NCBI GenBank assembly: GCA_900766575.1
Contig: CAAFVW010000147.1
Coordinates: 1 to 31,413 of the forward strand
Reading direction: 5' to 3'
Source: Lachnospiraceae bacterium
Lineage (GTDB): Bacteria > Bacillota > Clostridia > Lachnospirales > Lachnospiraceae
DNA length: 31,413 nt
In this document: piece by piece, positions 1-7,112 of the stretch
Layout of the letters: each line of letters starts with the position of its first letter
Numbering within the stretch: the stretch's first letter is position 1
Position numbers and translations under genes: made by a program
Notes under the pieces: generated by a model
Seen by the model: the letters and a program-made list of their open reading frames with translations, nothing else
Database searches by the model: none
Told to the model about the DNA's origin: nothing

Positions 1-103
1 GGGTATCTTCAGCCTGGATCTTTCCAAGCCTATCGACCTGAACATCCATGCAGAGGATGGCGCTGATGAGGTTCTGGAAGTATTAAAGCCTTATCTGGTA
101 TAA
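1..103 (+). CDS. HPr-like phosphocarrier family protein, C-terminal end only
   Basis: The left edge cuts this gene; only the last 33 codons and the TAA stop (101-103) are present. The fragment reads GIFSLDLSKPIDLNIHAEDG followed by an acidic helix ending in YLV. This matches, from memory, the C-terminal half of the divergent HPr-like proteins common in Lachnospiraceae, where the segment follows a conserved stretch resembling YVIDAKSILG. HPr proteins carry phosphate from PEP to sugar permeases or act in carbon regulation. The active-site histidine or its replacement lies outside the window, so phosphotransfer activity cannot be judged. A good rho-independent terminator follows 43 bases downstream, so it ends a transcription unit. 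Confidence 0.6.
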   Translation, partial: GIFSLDLSKPIDLNIHAEDGADEVLEVLKPYLV

Positions 104-146
104 GTTACCGATTCGGAATGCCGAATACATAACGAAGAATGAAAAG

Positions 147-184
147 CACCTTGAGAGTCGCAATCCTCTTAGGGTGTTTTTTTT
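147..184 (+). terminator. Rho-independent terminator of the HPr-like gene
   Basis: An 11-pair stem (147-157 with 166-176, including two G-T wobbles) encloses an 8-base loop and is followed by eight T residues (177-184). It lies just downstream of the plus-strand stop codon. The minus-strand side carries only four A residues, so it works mainly for plus-strand transcription. Confidence 0.85.
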
Positions 185-200
185 GCCTTTTTCCATACAT

Positions 201-250
201 AAAAAGTAACTATCCAGCACCTGTTATTCATTCGGTTCTGAATAGTTACT
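201..250 (-). terminator. Terminator of the thiI end of the minus-strand operon
   Basis: A perfect 9-pair stem (205-213 with 242-250) flanks an inner stem of seven positions with one mismatch (CAGCACC with GGTTCTG). On the minus strand the stem is followed by a run of five T residues (complement of 201-205). It lies 12 bases past the thiI stop. Part of it (TCTGAATAGTTA, 237-248) recurs at 20027-20038. Confidence 0.75.
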
Positions 251-262
251 CAGGATTTATGC

Positions 263-1444
263 TTACGCTTCCGCAATGATCAGTTCTTTGGTCTCCAGTG
301 CAGTCTTCACCAGTTCATCAATCTTCTCATCCAGATTGTGTTCATGTCTGCGGATTACCTTTACATTCGGTTTTGTCACAGGATGTTTTGCCACGAAGAT
401 AGTACAGCAGTCTTCAAAAGGCAGAATGGAAGTCTCATATGTGCCGATCTTCTCGGATACTTCTACGATCTCCTGCTTATCAAATCCGATCAGCGGACGG
501 TATACCGGAAGTTCACATACTTCGTTGGTAGCGATCAGGGAATTCATGGTCTGGGATGCTACCTGACCGATACTCTCTCCGGTGATCAGTCCAAGGCACT
601 CGGTCTCTTTTGCGATCTGCTCCGCAATGCGCATCATATAACGGCGCATGATAATCGTCAGTTCCTCATGGGGACATTTCTCGTAAATATATAACTGAAT
701 ATCGGTAAAGTTGATCACATGCAGATAGATCGGGCCGGTATAACGGGCAACGATCTTCGCCAGATCCACTACTTTCTGCTTCGCACGTTCACTGGTATAA
801 GGCGGTGCATGGAAGTATACCGCATCGATCTTGACACCTCTCTTGGCAATCATATAACCTGCCACAGGGGAATCAATACCACCGGACAATAACAGCATTC
901 CCTTACCGCCAGTACCTACGGGCATTCCTCCGGGGCCGGGCAGGATCACGGAATAGATATAGATCTCTTCGCGAATCTCAATATTCAGCATGATGTCTGG
1001 ATGATGTACATCCACTTTCATATTGGGGTATGCGTTCAGGATTGCTTCCCCCATATCCATGTTGATGGTCATGGAATCCTTGGGATAATTTTTCCTGGCA
1101 CGTCTCGCTGCCACCTTAAATGTCTGGTTGCAGTCCGGGTATACCTTTGCAATGTAGTCGATTACAGTCTCACACAGCTTCTCAAAGCCTTCATCCTGTA
1201 CATGCACTACCGGGCAGATACCGGAGATTCCGAAGACTCTCTGCAAGTGTGCCACTACTTCATCATAGTCAAACTCTGACTCTGCATCTACGAAGATGCG
1301 GCCCTGTGTCTTGTGTACCAGGAATTCTCCTTCACACTTTTTCAGAGCATATTTGATCTGGCGTACCAGAGCATCTTCGAACAGATAACGGTTTTTTCCC
1401 TTAATGCCGATCTCAGCATATTTTATCAAAAATGATGTAAACAC
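263..1444 (-). CDS. thiI: tRNA 4-thiouridine synthase ThiI (tRNA sulfurtransferase)
   Basis: ThiI adenylates U8 of tRNA and transfers sulfur to make 4-thiouridine; in some bacteria it also feeds sulfur to thiamine synthesis. The 393-residue protein shows an N-terminal ferredoxin-like and THUMP region (about 1-165), then an ATP-pyrophosphatase domain with the PP-loop SGGIDSP at 187-193. A Cys pair lies at 346-347 (FEDCC), in the region that holds the conserved catalytic cysteine. There is no C-terminal rhodanese domain, as is usual in Firmicutes; E. coli ThiI is about 90 residues longer. The start is GTG at 1444, supported by an AAAGGA ribosome site about eight bases upstream. It lies 30 bases after the cysteine desulfurase gene, its probable sulfur donor. 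Confidence 0.96.
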   Translation of the reverse strand: MFTSFLIKYAEIGIKGKNRYLFEDALVRQIKYALKKCEGEFLVHKTQGRIFVDAESEFDYDEVVAHLQRVFGISGICPVVHVQDEGFEKLCETVIDYIAKVYPDCNQTFKVAARRARKNYPKDSMTINMDMGEAILNAYPNMKVDVHHPDIMLNIEIREEIYIYSVILPGPGGMPVGTGGKGMLLLSGGIDSPVAGYMIAKRGVKIDAVYFHAPPYTSERAKQKVVDLAKIVARYTGPIYLHVINFTDIQLYIYEKCPHEELTIIMRRYMMRIAEQIAKETECLGLITGESIGQVASQTMNSLIATNEVCELPVYRPLIGFDKQEIVEVSEKIGTYETSILPFEDCCTIFVAKHPVTKPNVKVIRRHEHNLDEKIDELVKTALETKELIIAEA

Positions 1445-1474
1445 GTTCTTTTCCTTTCTTATCCTTGTCTGCCC

Positions 1475-2644
1475 TTATCTACGGGTATATCTGCGCAACA
1501 TAGGTACTATATTGTACAATGCCTGAAGGCACACGTCAATCTCTTCTTCCGTGGTAAATACAGAAAAACTGAACCTTATCGTAGAATCCAGCAGCGATTT
1601 GTCCACACCGATAGCCTTCAGCGTAGCGGATGGCTGCGGTTTGTGCGCAGAGCAGGCACTTCCGGCGGATACATAGATTCCCTTATCCTCCAATGCATGC
1701 AGGAGCACTTCGCTTCTGACACCCGCAAAAGATACGCTGACAATATGCGCCGCCGTACCTTCACCGTAAGGGGCCTCCGGCAGAAGTCCATTGACTTTCA
1801 CCTGCTCCAGTCTCCCGACACCTTCGATAAATCTTCTTTTAAGTGCACAAAGTCTGGCATGATCCTCATCAAAATGACTATAGAGCATTTCTGCTGCTTT
1901 TGCAAGTCCGGCAATTCCGGGGACATTCTCTGTACCGGAGCGAAGGTTCTGCTGCTGTCCTCCTCCGAATACGATGGGCTGAATCTTCACCCGGTCTCCC
2001 ACATACAACAGACCGACCCCTTTGGGGCCATGGATCTTGTGTCCGCTGACAGACAACAGATCAATGTGCATCTTCTTGGGATAAATCCGGGATTTCCCGA
2101 AGCCCTGCACCGCATCCACGTGGAACAGCGTATCCGGATTCATCTGTTTGATCAGAGCTCCCGCCTCTTCGATCGGCTGCAAGGCACCGATCTCGTTATT
2201 CGTATGCATAATGGATACCAGAATAGTCTCCGGTGTCATGGCTCTGCGAAGATCCTCCAGACGAATACGTCCACAGGAATCCACCGGCAGATACGTGACA
2301 CGGTATCCCTGGCTTTCCAGATATCGCATGGTCTGTAAGATCGCAGGATGTTCGACCTGCGTTGTGATCAGATGATTGCCTCTGCGGCAGTTTGCAAGAG
2401 CGCATCCGATCAATGCCATATTGTCCGATTCCGTTCCCCCGGAGGTAAATAAAAGCTCTCTCTCCTCCACCTTCAGAATCCTTGCCAGGGTCTCCTTGGC
2501 ATAGCGGAGGTATTTCTCTGCCTCCACACCCTTCCTGTGCAGGCTGGAGGGATTGCCGTAATCTTCACACATGATCTTTGTCATCAACTCCGCCACTTCC
2601 GGAAATGTCCTTGTGGTCGCAGAATTGTCCAAATAGACTTCCAT
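1475..2644 (-). CDS. nifS: NifS/IscS-family cysteine desulfurase
   Basis: This PLP enzyme converts cysteine to alanine and carries the released sulfur as a persulfide. The 389-residue protein has the PLP-binding lysine K203 in SVSGHKIHGPKG, the conserved His of VEHPA (H99), and the catalytic loop cysteine C331 in SAGSACSAHKPQPS. The long SSACS-type loop places it with group I (NifS/IscS-like) enzymes. Immediate proximity to thiI matches the dedicated desulfurase/ThiI pairs of Firmicutes (nifZ-thiI in Bacillus), so its main partner is probably ThiI. No scaffold gene such as iscU lies beside it. A GGAGAA ribosome site precedes the ATG. A short hairpin (2687-2705) lies in the 129-base gap upstream. 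Confidence 0.93.
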   Translation of the reverse strand: MEVYLDNSATTRTFPEVAELMTKIMCEDYGNPSSLHRKGVEAEKYLRYAKETLARILKVEERELLFTSGGTESDNMALIGCALANCRRGNHLITTQVEHPAILQTMRYLESQGYRVTYLPVDSCGRIRLEDLRRAMTPETILVSIMHTNNEIGALQPIEEAGALIKQMNPDTLFHVDAVQGFGKSRIYPKKMHIDLLSVSGHKIHGPKGVGLLYVGDRVKIQPIVFGGGQQQNLRSGTENVPGIAGLAKAAEMLYSHFDEDHARLCALKRRFIEGVGRLEQVKVNGLLPEAPYGEGTAAHIVSVSFAGVRSEVLLHALEDKGIYVSAGSACSAHKPQPSATLKAIGVDKSLLDSTIRFSFSVFTTEEEIDVCLQALYNIVPMLRRYTRR

Positions 2645-2686
2645 TCTCTTCTTCTCCTTGCCATCAAAACAGTTTTCCCCTGTAGT

Positions 2687-2705
2687 TCAGACAACTTCTG
2701 TCTGA
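2687..2705. repeat. Short inverted repeat upstream of nifS
   Basis: TCAGACA (2687-2693) and TGTCTGA (2699-2705) form a perfect 7-pair hairpin with a 5-base loop in the rsmE-nifS gap. It has no T-run on either side, so it is not a standard terminator. It could be an operator or an RNA processing hairpin; no function can be assigned. I saw no convincing sigma-A promoter in this gap. Confidence 0.35.
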
Positions 2706-2773
2706 GAAGAATACTGTATATTTCTTATGATTAAAATATGCCGTTTATACGTGTACCGTGCTGTTTCCAGGCG

Positions 2774-3520
2774 CTACTTTTCCAACTGATACATCAGCCA
2801 TGCAATGGTGGTGAAGCCTGCTGTCTCAGTGCGTAAAATTCGCTTCCCCAGCGTAATGGGTTCAATTCCGGCCTCCCTGGCCAGCCGGATCTCCTCCGGG
2901 TCAAATCCGCCTTCCGGGCCAATAAAAATTGCGATCCGCTGTCCGGCCTGCGCACTTTCGATCAGCAGTTTCGTCTGCTCCATTCCTTCTGCCAGTTCAT
3001 AGGGCACCAGCTTCAGATCCATTTCGGATGCCATTTTCACTGCCTCTGCATAACTCATGACCTTAGCTACCGTGGGGATCACCCCTCGTTTGCTCTGTTT
3101 GGCCGCTGCTTCCGCAATGCCCTGCCAGCGTTTGATCTTCGCATCCGCTTTTTTCTCATCCAGTTTGACCACGCACCGCTTCATAGCCACGGGAATCACC
3201 TGAAAAGCTCCCAGTTCCACTGCTTTCTGGATAATGAGTTCCATCTTGTCCGCCTTGGGCAATCCCTGGAACAGATAAATCTTCGCCGGGAGCTCTACGC
3301 CGTCCTCTTTGATAAAACGAAGCTCCAGACGCACACAGTCCTCCTCCAGTGCCAGAATTCCACACCGGTATTCTTTCCCGTCGATTCCGTTGCTGACAGC
3401 CACTTCCTCGCCGGGACGCATGCGCAGTACGTTTTTGATATGATTGACATCGGTTCCCCGGATGATGACACTTTTCGCTGCCACATCAATCTGCTCCGGT
3501 TCTACAAAAAACTGATACAT
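2774..3520 (-). CDS. rsmE: 16S rRNA m3U1498 methyltransferase RsmE
   Basis: RsmE methylates N3 of U1498 in 16S rRNA using SAM. The 248-residue protein has an N-terminal PUA-like domain (about 1-75) and a C-terminal SPOUT knot. The knot signatures are visible near the C-terminus: FIGPEGGF followed by DPEEI, then TLGKRILRTETA, typical of RsmE. Length matches the family (about 245). The ATG is preceded by GGAG at a good distance and lies 21 bases past the prmA stop, so the two are co-transcribed. The prmA-rsmE order is conserved in many Firmicutes. Confidence 0.96.
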   Translation of the reverse strand: MYQFFVEPEQIDVAAKSVIIRGTDVNHIKNVLRMRPGEEVAVSNGIDGKEYRCGILALEEDCVRLELRFIKEDGVELPAKIYLFQGLPKADKMELIIQKAVELGAFQVIPVAMKRCVVKLDEKKADAKIKRWQGIAEAAAKQSKRGVIPTVAKVMSYAEAVKMASEMDLKLVPYELAEGMEQTKLLIESAQAGQRIAIFIGPEGGFDPEEIRLAREAGIEPITLGKRILRTETAGFTTIAWLMYQLEK

Positions 3521-3541
3521 AATGACTCCTGATTTAACCTG

Positions 3542-4528
3542 TTAATTTTTTCTGGCGGTTACGCTGACCCATTCGCCCTGATATGTTACTTCCAATACTT
3601 CCAGTCCTGCTGCCTTCACGGCCTCGACTACCGTCTGTTCCTTGTCATCAATAATGCCGGAGGTAATGTAGATGCCGCCCTTTTTCAGCTGATGTACGAT
3701 TACAGGGGTCAGGGGCACCAGAACATCTGCAAGAATATTGGCTACGACGATATCATAACATTCATATCCCACCTTATCCTGCACTTCTTTATCTGTAATG
3801 ATATTACCGATCATCATATCGAACTGTGCCGGATCGATTCCGTTCACTTCACAGTTCTGCGCCACAGCTTCCACCGCGCAGATATCCAGATCGGTTCCCA
3901 CGGCATGTTTTGCTCCGAACATCAGAGACAGAATTGCCAGAATACCGCTGCCGGTTCCCACGTCCAGAAGCTCTGTCTCCGGAGTGATGAATTTACGCAG
4001 CTGACGGATACACAACTGTGTGGTTTCATGCATTCCGGTTCCGAATGCGGTGCCGGGATCGATATGAAGCACCATTTTGTCCGTATCCTCCGGTTTGATG
4101 TTCTCCCAGGAAGGAATTACCAGAATATCGTCAATATAAAACTGGTGGAAATACTGTTTCCAGTTGTTGATCCAGTCAATGTCCTCGGTCTCGTCTACCA
4201 CAACAGATCCCTCTCCGATATCCATAAACTGACGCAGATCTTCCAGCTCCCGCTTCACCTCCGTAAGCACTGCCTCAGTGGTGGTCTTCTCACCAGCTGC
4301 TTCCAGACTGCCGTCCTCTTTTTCTTCTACAAAAAAGCTTAAATAGGCAATGCCGTCATCTTCCGGTCCGTCCGGCAGAATGTCTACGAACATCTGCTCC
4401 TTCTCCATCGCCGTCAGAGGCACCTTATCTTCGATCTGCGCGCCCTCCAGGCCCAGATCATACAATGTGCTGATAATAATATCCTCCGCTTCCGTTACCG
4501 TCTTTATTCTGAATTTTACCCACTTCAT
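3542..4528 (-). CDS. prmA: Ribosomal protein L11 methyltransferase PrmA
   Basis: PrmA trimethylates lysines and the N-terminus of ribosomal protein L11. The 328-residue protein has the family's N-terminal substrate-recognition domain and a Rossmann methyltransferase domain. Visible motifs are DPGTAFGTGMHETT (157-170), SAM motif I DVGTGSG (189-195), the acidic end of strand 2 (GTDLD) and VANILADVL near motif IV. The N-terminal part carries a long acidic insertion (about 51-118), a feature of clostridial homologues. It starts 15 bases after the upstream YhgE gene and is followed closely by rsmE, so it belongs to the long minus-strand operon. In many Firmicutes it directly follows dnaJ; here the YhgE module intervenes. 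Confidence 0.95.
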   Translation of the reverse strand: MKWVKFRIKTVTEAEDIIISTLYDLGLEGAQIEDKVPLTAMEKEQMFVDILPDGPEDDGIAYLSFFVEEKEDGSLEAAGEKTTTEAVLTEVKRELEDLRQFMDIGEGSVVVDETEDIDWINNWKQYFHQFYIDDILVIPSWENIKPEDTDKMVLHIDPGTAFGTGMHETTQLCIRQLRKFITPETELLDVGTGSGILAILSLMFGAKHAVGTDLDICAVEAVAQNCEVNGIDPAQFDMMIGNIITDKEVQDKVGYECYDIVVANILADVLVPLTPVIVHQLKKGGIYITSGIIDDKEQTVVEAVKAAGLEVLEVTYQGEWVSVTARKN

Positions 4529-4543
4529 AATATGATTCCTTTC

Positions 4544-6673
4544 TTAGATCATAAGTCCTGTCTTTTCCTTGCTCTTCTCGATCATGTGGTTCAGCTTACG
4601 GAACGGTGGCTCCAGGGCCAGGCCGATCAGTAACGCGATCACCAAAAACAACGCCATCTTTCCCACATTGATCCAGTAATCCACACCGTACATTCCCGCA
4701 ATACACTCCTTGAAGGCTTTCATGCCGAACTGGAACGGCAGGAACGGATAGATCCACTGAAATACTTTCGGCAGTGCTTCGATCGGGAAAGTTCCGCCGC
4801 TTCCCGCTACCTGGATGACCATGACCACAATCGCCAGTGCCTCACCTACATTGCCAAATGCAAAAGTCACAGAATACATAAAACAGCTGAACGCCGCACT
4901 GGCCACGGCTGCCGCCAGCCAATACAGGAACTTGTGCTGACACTGTATCTCAATGTAATAGAGATTGCCCAGGATCGTAAGCAGTGTCTGTGCCTGTCCG
5001 ATCAGGAAGAACAACAGATATCTGCCAAAATATCTCTCATATGCCTTGTAATGATCTCCCGGTTCGATTGGCTTCACACCCACATGAATGATTGCCACCA
5101 GGAACAATGCGCCCACCCAGATCGCAAGGATCGTGTAGAACGGTGATGCCGCAGAGCCATAGTGATCCACCGGATAGATAGCTACGGTCTCCAGTCTGAC
5201 CGGAGAAGATACAAAATCTGACACAGCCGTCGGATCGGCAGCCATGGCACTCAAAATGTCCTCATAGGTCTCCGCTCCGGTGATACGCTTTATATTATCT
5301 GCTATTTTTCTGACCTTGTCCAGCAGTTCCTGTGCAATCGTCAGGGAATCCTGCAGGCTGACATTGCCCTCCTCTAAAGTCTGCTGATACTCTTTCAGAA
5401 TATCCGAGATTTCATCCATATTCACATCCGTGCCGTTCATCATCGCTGCCGCATTCAAAAATGCCTGCTGCATGGATTTCCCGGTGGCCCGGAAGGAAGG
5501 TCTGACGTTATTATTATAGTCATTCAGCAGGTTGTTCAGCTGCTTGTTGCAGATCTGAATCTGCTCCCGGATCTGTGCACGCAGAGTATTGATGTCCGTA
5601 TCCACCTGTCCCTTACTGTTTTGCAGCTGCTTCAAATCTGACTCGATATTTTTCAGAGACTGGCTGATCTCCTGAATCTGCGACTCCTGACCGGTGATCA
5701 GACTTCCCAGAACATCCATATTGGCCTGCATGCCCTGTACCAGTCCGATGGCCGTACCCAGTCCGGTATCCGTGGTACTCCCCACATTGTTGCTGCCCAT
5801 CTGTTCCAACAGTCCATCGGAGAAAACAGACAGATACTGTAAGGCTTCCGTCACCATATCCATACTGCTGCTTACCATATCTCCCATGACATCCACCGCA
5901 TCTACACTGGAATTGATCATGGTCTGCATACCCGTCATGGTATTCCTGCCATTCTCCAGAATATTGTCCATATCCGGGAGCATATTCTGGCTGGTGGCCA
6001 TGATCATCTCCGCAGAATTCATAATGCTCTGGAAGGACTGTAACATAACCACATAATCCTGTAACTGTGCCTGTACGCTGTCCAGGGATTCTTCCACACT
6101 GGTCTGTCCCGCCGCATTCGCTACAGAGAGGGCATTGCCCGCTTTCATCACCGCTTCTGCCACAGTACTGATAAACGTAGCGTTTACCTGTTCCTGTACA
6201 GCATTTTTGGCTTTGCCTGTGATCTTTGGCGCAATGCCGTTCTTTTTCTCGTTTTCATAATAATAAATCGTCGGATGATCCACTTCGCCGTCTATAAATC
6301 CCAGCATCTCCTGGGTAAAGCTTTCCGGGATGATCAGTGCCGCATAGTAGTCACTGTTCTTCACACCTTCCAACGCTTCCTCCGTGGTATCGGGGAATCC
6401 CCATCCGATCGTGGTGTTGGCTTCCAGTGCCTCCAGAACACTGTCTCCCACATTCAGGGACAGACCCATGATCTCCGCACCGGCATCATCCGAAGCCACG
6501 GCCACCTTCAACTGGCTGGTAGCTGCGGGTTCATAAGGATCCCAGTTGGAGAAAATGTTAAACCATGCATACAACGCCGGGAGGATGCTCAATCCCATGA
6601 TGATGACAACCGCCACTACGTTATTGCTGATCCGCCGGATATCCGTGGTAAATATTTTCCAGATATTGCGCAT
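4544..6673 (-). CDS. YhgE/Pip-family membrane protein (first of a tandem pair)
   Basis: A large YhgE/Pip-type protein (about 709 residues). One N-terminal membrane helix (about 18-40, with the signature LPALYAWFNIFSNWDPY) is followed by a long external region rich in heptad-like coiled coil. About five C-terminal membrane helices resemble the ABC-2 permease fold (motif GSGGTFPIEALP). The family includes phage-infection protein Pip and YueB/EsaA-like proteins linked to type VII secretion; the role here is unknown. An in-frame ATG at 6685 exists, but GGGGAGG abuts it directly. The ATG at 6673 has that site 12 bases upstream and gives MRNIWKIF, matching MKNIWKIF of the paralogue, so I chose 6673. 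This leaves one base between it and the preceding stop. Confidence 0.9.
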   Translation of the reverse strand: MRNIWKIFTTDIRRISNNVVAVVIIMGLSILPALYAWFNIFSNWDPYEPAATSQLKVAVASDDAGAEIMGLSLNVGDSVLEALEANTTIGWGFPDTTEEALEGVKNSDYYAALIIPESFTQEMLGFIDGEVDHPTIYYYENEKKNGIAPKITGKAKNAVQEQVNATFISTVAEAVMKAGNALSVANAAGQTSVEESLDSVQAQLQDYVVMLQSFQSIMNSAEMIMATSQNMLPDMDNILENGRNTMTGMQTMINSSVDAVDVMGDMVSSSMDMVTEALQYLSVFSDGLLEQMGSNNVGSTTDTGLGTAIGLVQGMQANMDVLGSLITGQESQIQEISQSLKNIESDLKQLQNSKGQVDTDINTLRAQIREQIQICNKQLNNLLNDYNNNVRPSFRATGKSMQQAFLNAAAMMNGTDVNMDEISDILKEYQQTLEEGNVSLQDSLTIAQELLDKVRKIADNIKRITGAETYEDILSAMAADPTAVSDFVSSPVRLETVAIYPVDHYGSAASPFYTILAIWVGALFLVAIIHVGVKPIEPGDHYKAYERYFGRYLLFFLIGQAQTLLTILGNLYYIEIQCQHKFLYWLAAAVASAAFSCFMYSVTFAFGNVGEALAIVVMVIQVAGSGGTFPIEALPKVFQWIYPFLPFQFGMKAFKECIAGMYGVDYWINVGKMALFLVIALLIGLALEPPFRKLNHMIEKSKEKTGLMI

Positions 6674-6674
6674 T

Positions 6675-7094
6675 TTATTCACCATCCTCCCCGTCTTCGT
6701 GTTCGTCCGTTTTCTCCGTCTCTGCCGGAGAATTCAGTCCGGCGCCGATCATTTTCCGGGTCTCCCGGATGATCTGTGCTGCCCGGTCAAAGTCTGTCGG
6801 AGTCACCGCTTCGATGTCTCCCTCTTCCCCTTTGAGCTCCATGATCTTCTCCTGTAAGTTGTAGTCCATATACTCCACAACGATCAGATAAATCGACAGC
6901 GCAAACAGGGACACGATCCACAGGATCAGGAAGATCACCTTATTACTGCCGGTCAAAAACAACAGTGCCAGGAAAAACAGGGGCACGATCCAGATACATT
7001 TCAGACCGATCTTTATTCTCTTTCTGTTTTTCTCATGAAGGGCCTGCTCGTAGTTCAGAACCTTCTGAAAAATCTCTTCGTAATCTCTCTCCAT
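6675..7094 (-). CDS. Small two-helix membrane protein between the YhgE genes
   Basis: A 139-residue protein I do not recognise as a named family. A charged N-terminal helix (1-30) precedes two hydrophobic segments (about 31-49 and 53-74), consistent with a hairpin membrane anchor. A cytoplasmic-type helical region follows, then an acidic tail (TDEHEDGEDGE). It has no signal peptide and no catalytic motif that I can see. AGAGAGG precedes the ATG. It begins 18 bases after the upstream yhgE stop and ends one base before the downstream yhgE start, so translation of the three is probably coupled. It may be an accessory subunit of a YhgE complex; that is inference from position only. Confidence 0.8.
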   Translation of the reverse strand: MERDYEEIFQKVLNYEQALHEKNRKRIKIGLKCIWIVPLFFLALLFLTGSNKVIFLILWIVSLFALSIYLIVVEYMDYNLQEKIMELKGEEGDIEAVTPTDFDRAAQIIRETRKMIGAGLNSPAETEKTDEHEDGEDGE

Positions 7095-7112
7095 GATTTC
7101 AACCTCTCTGCA

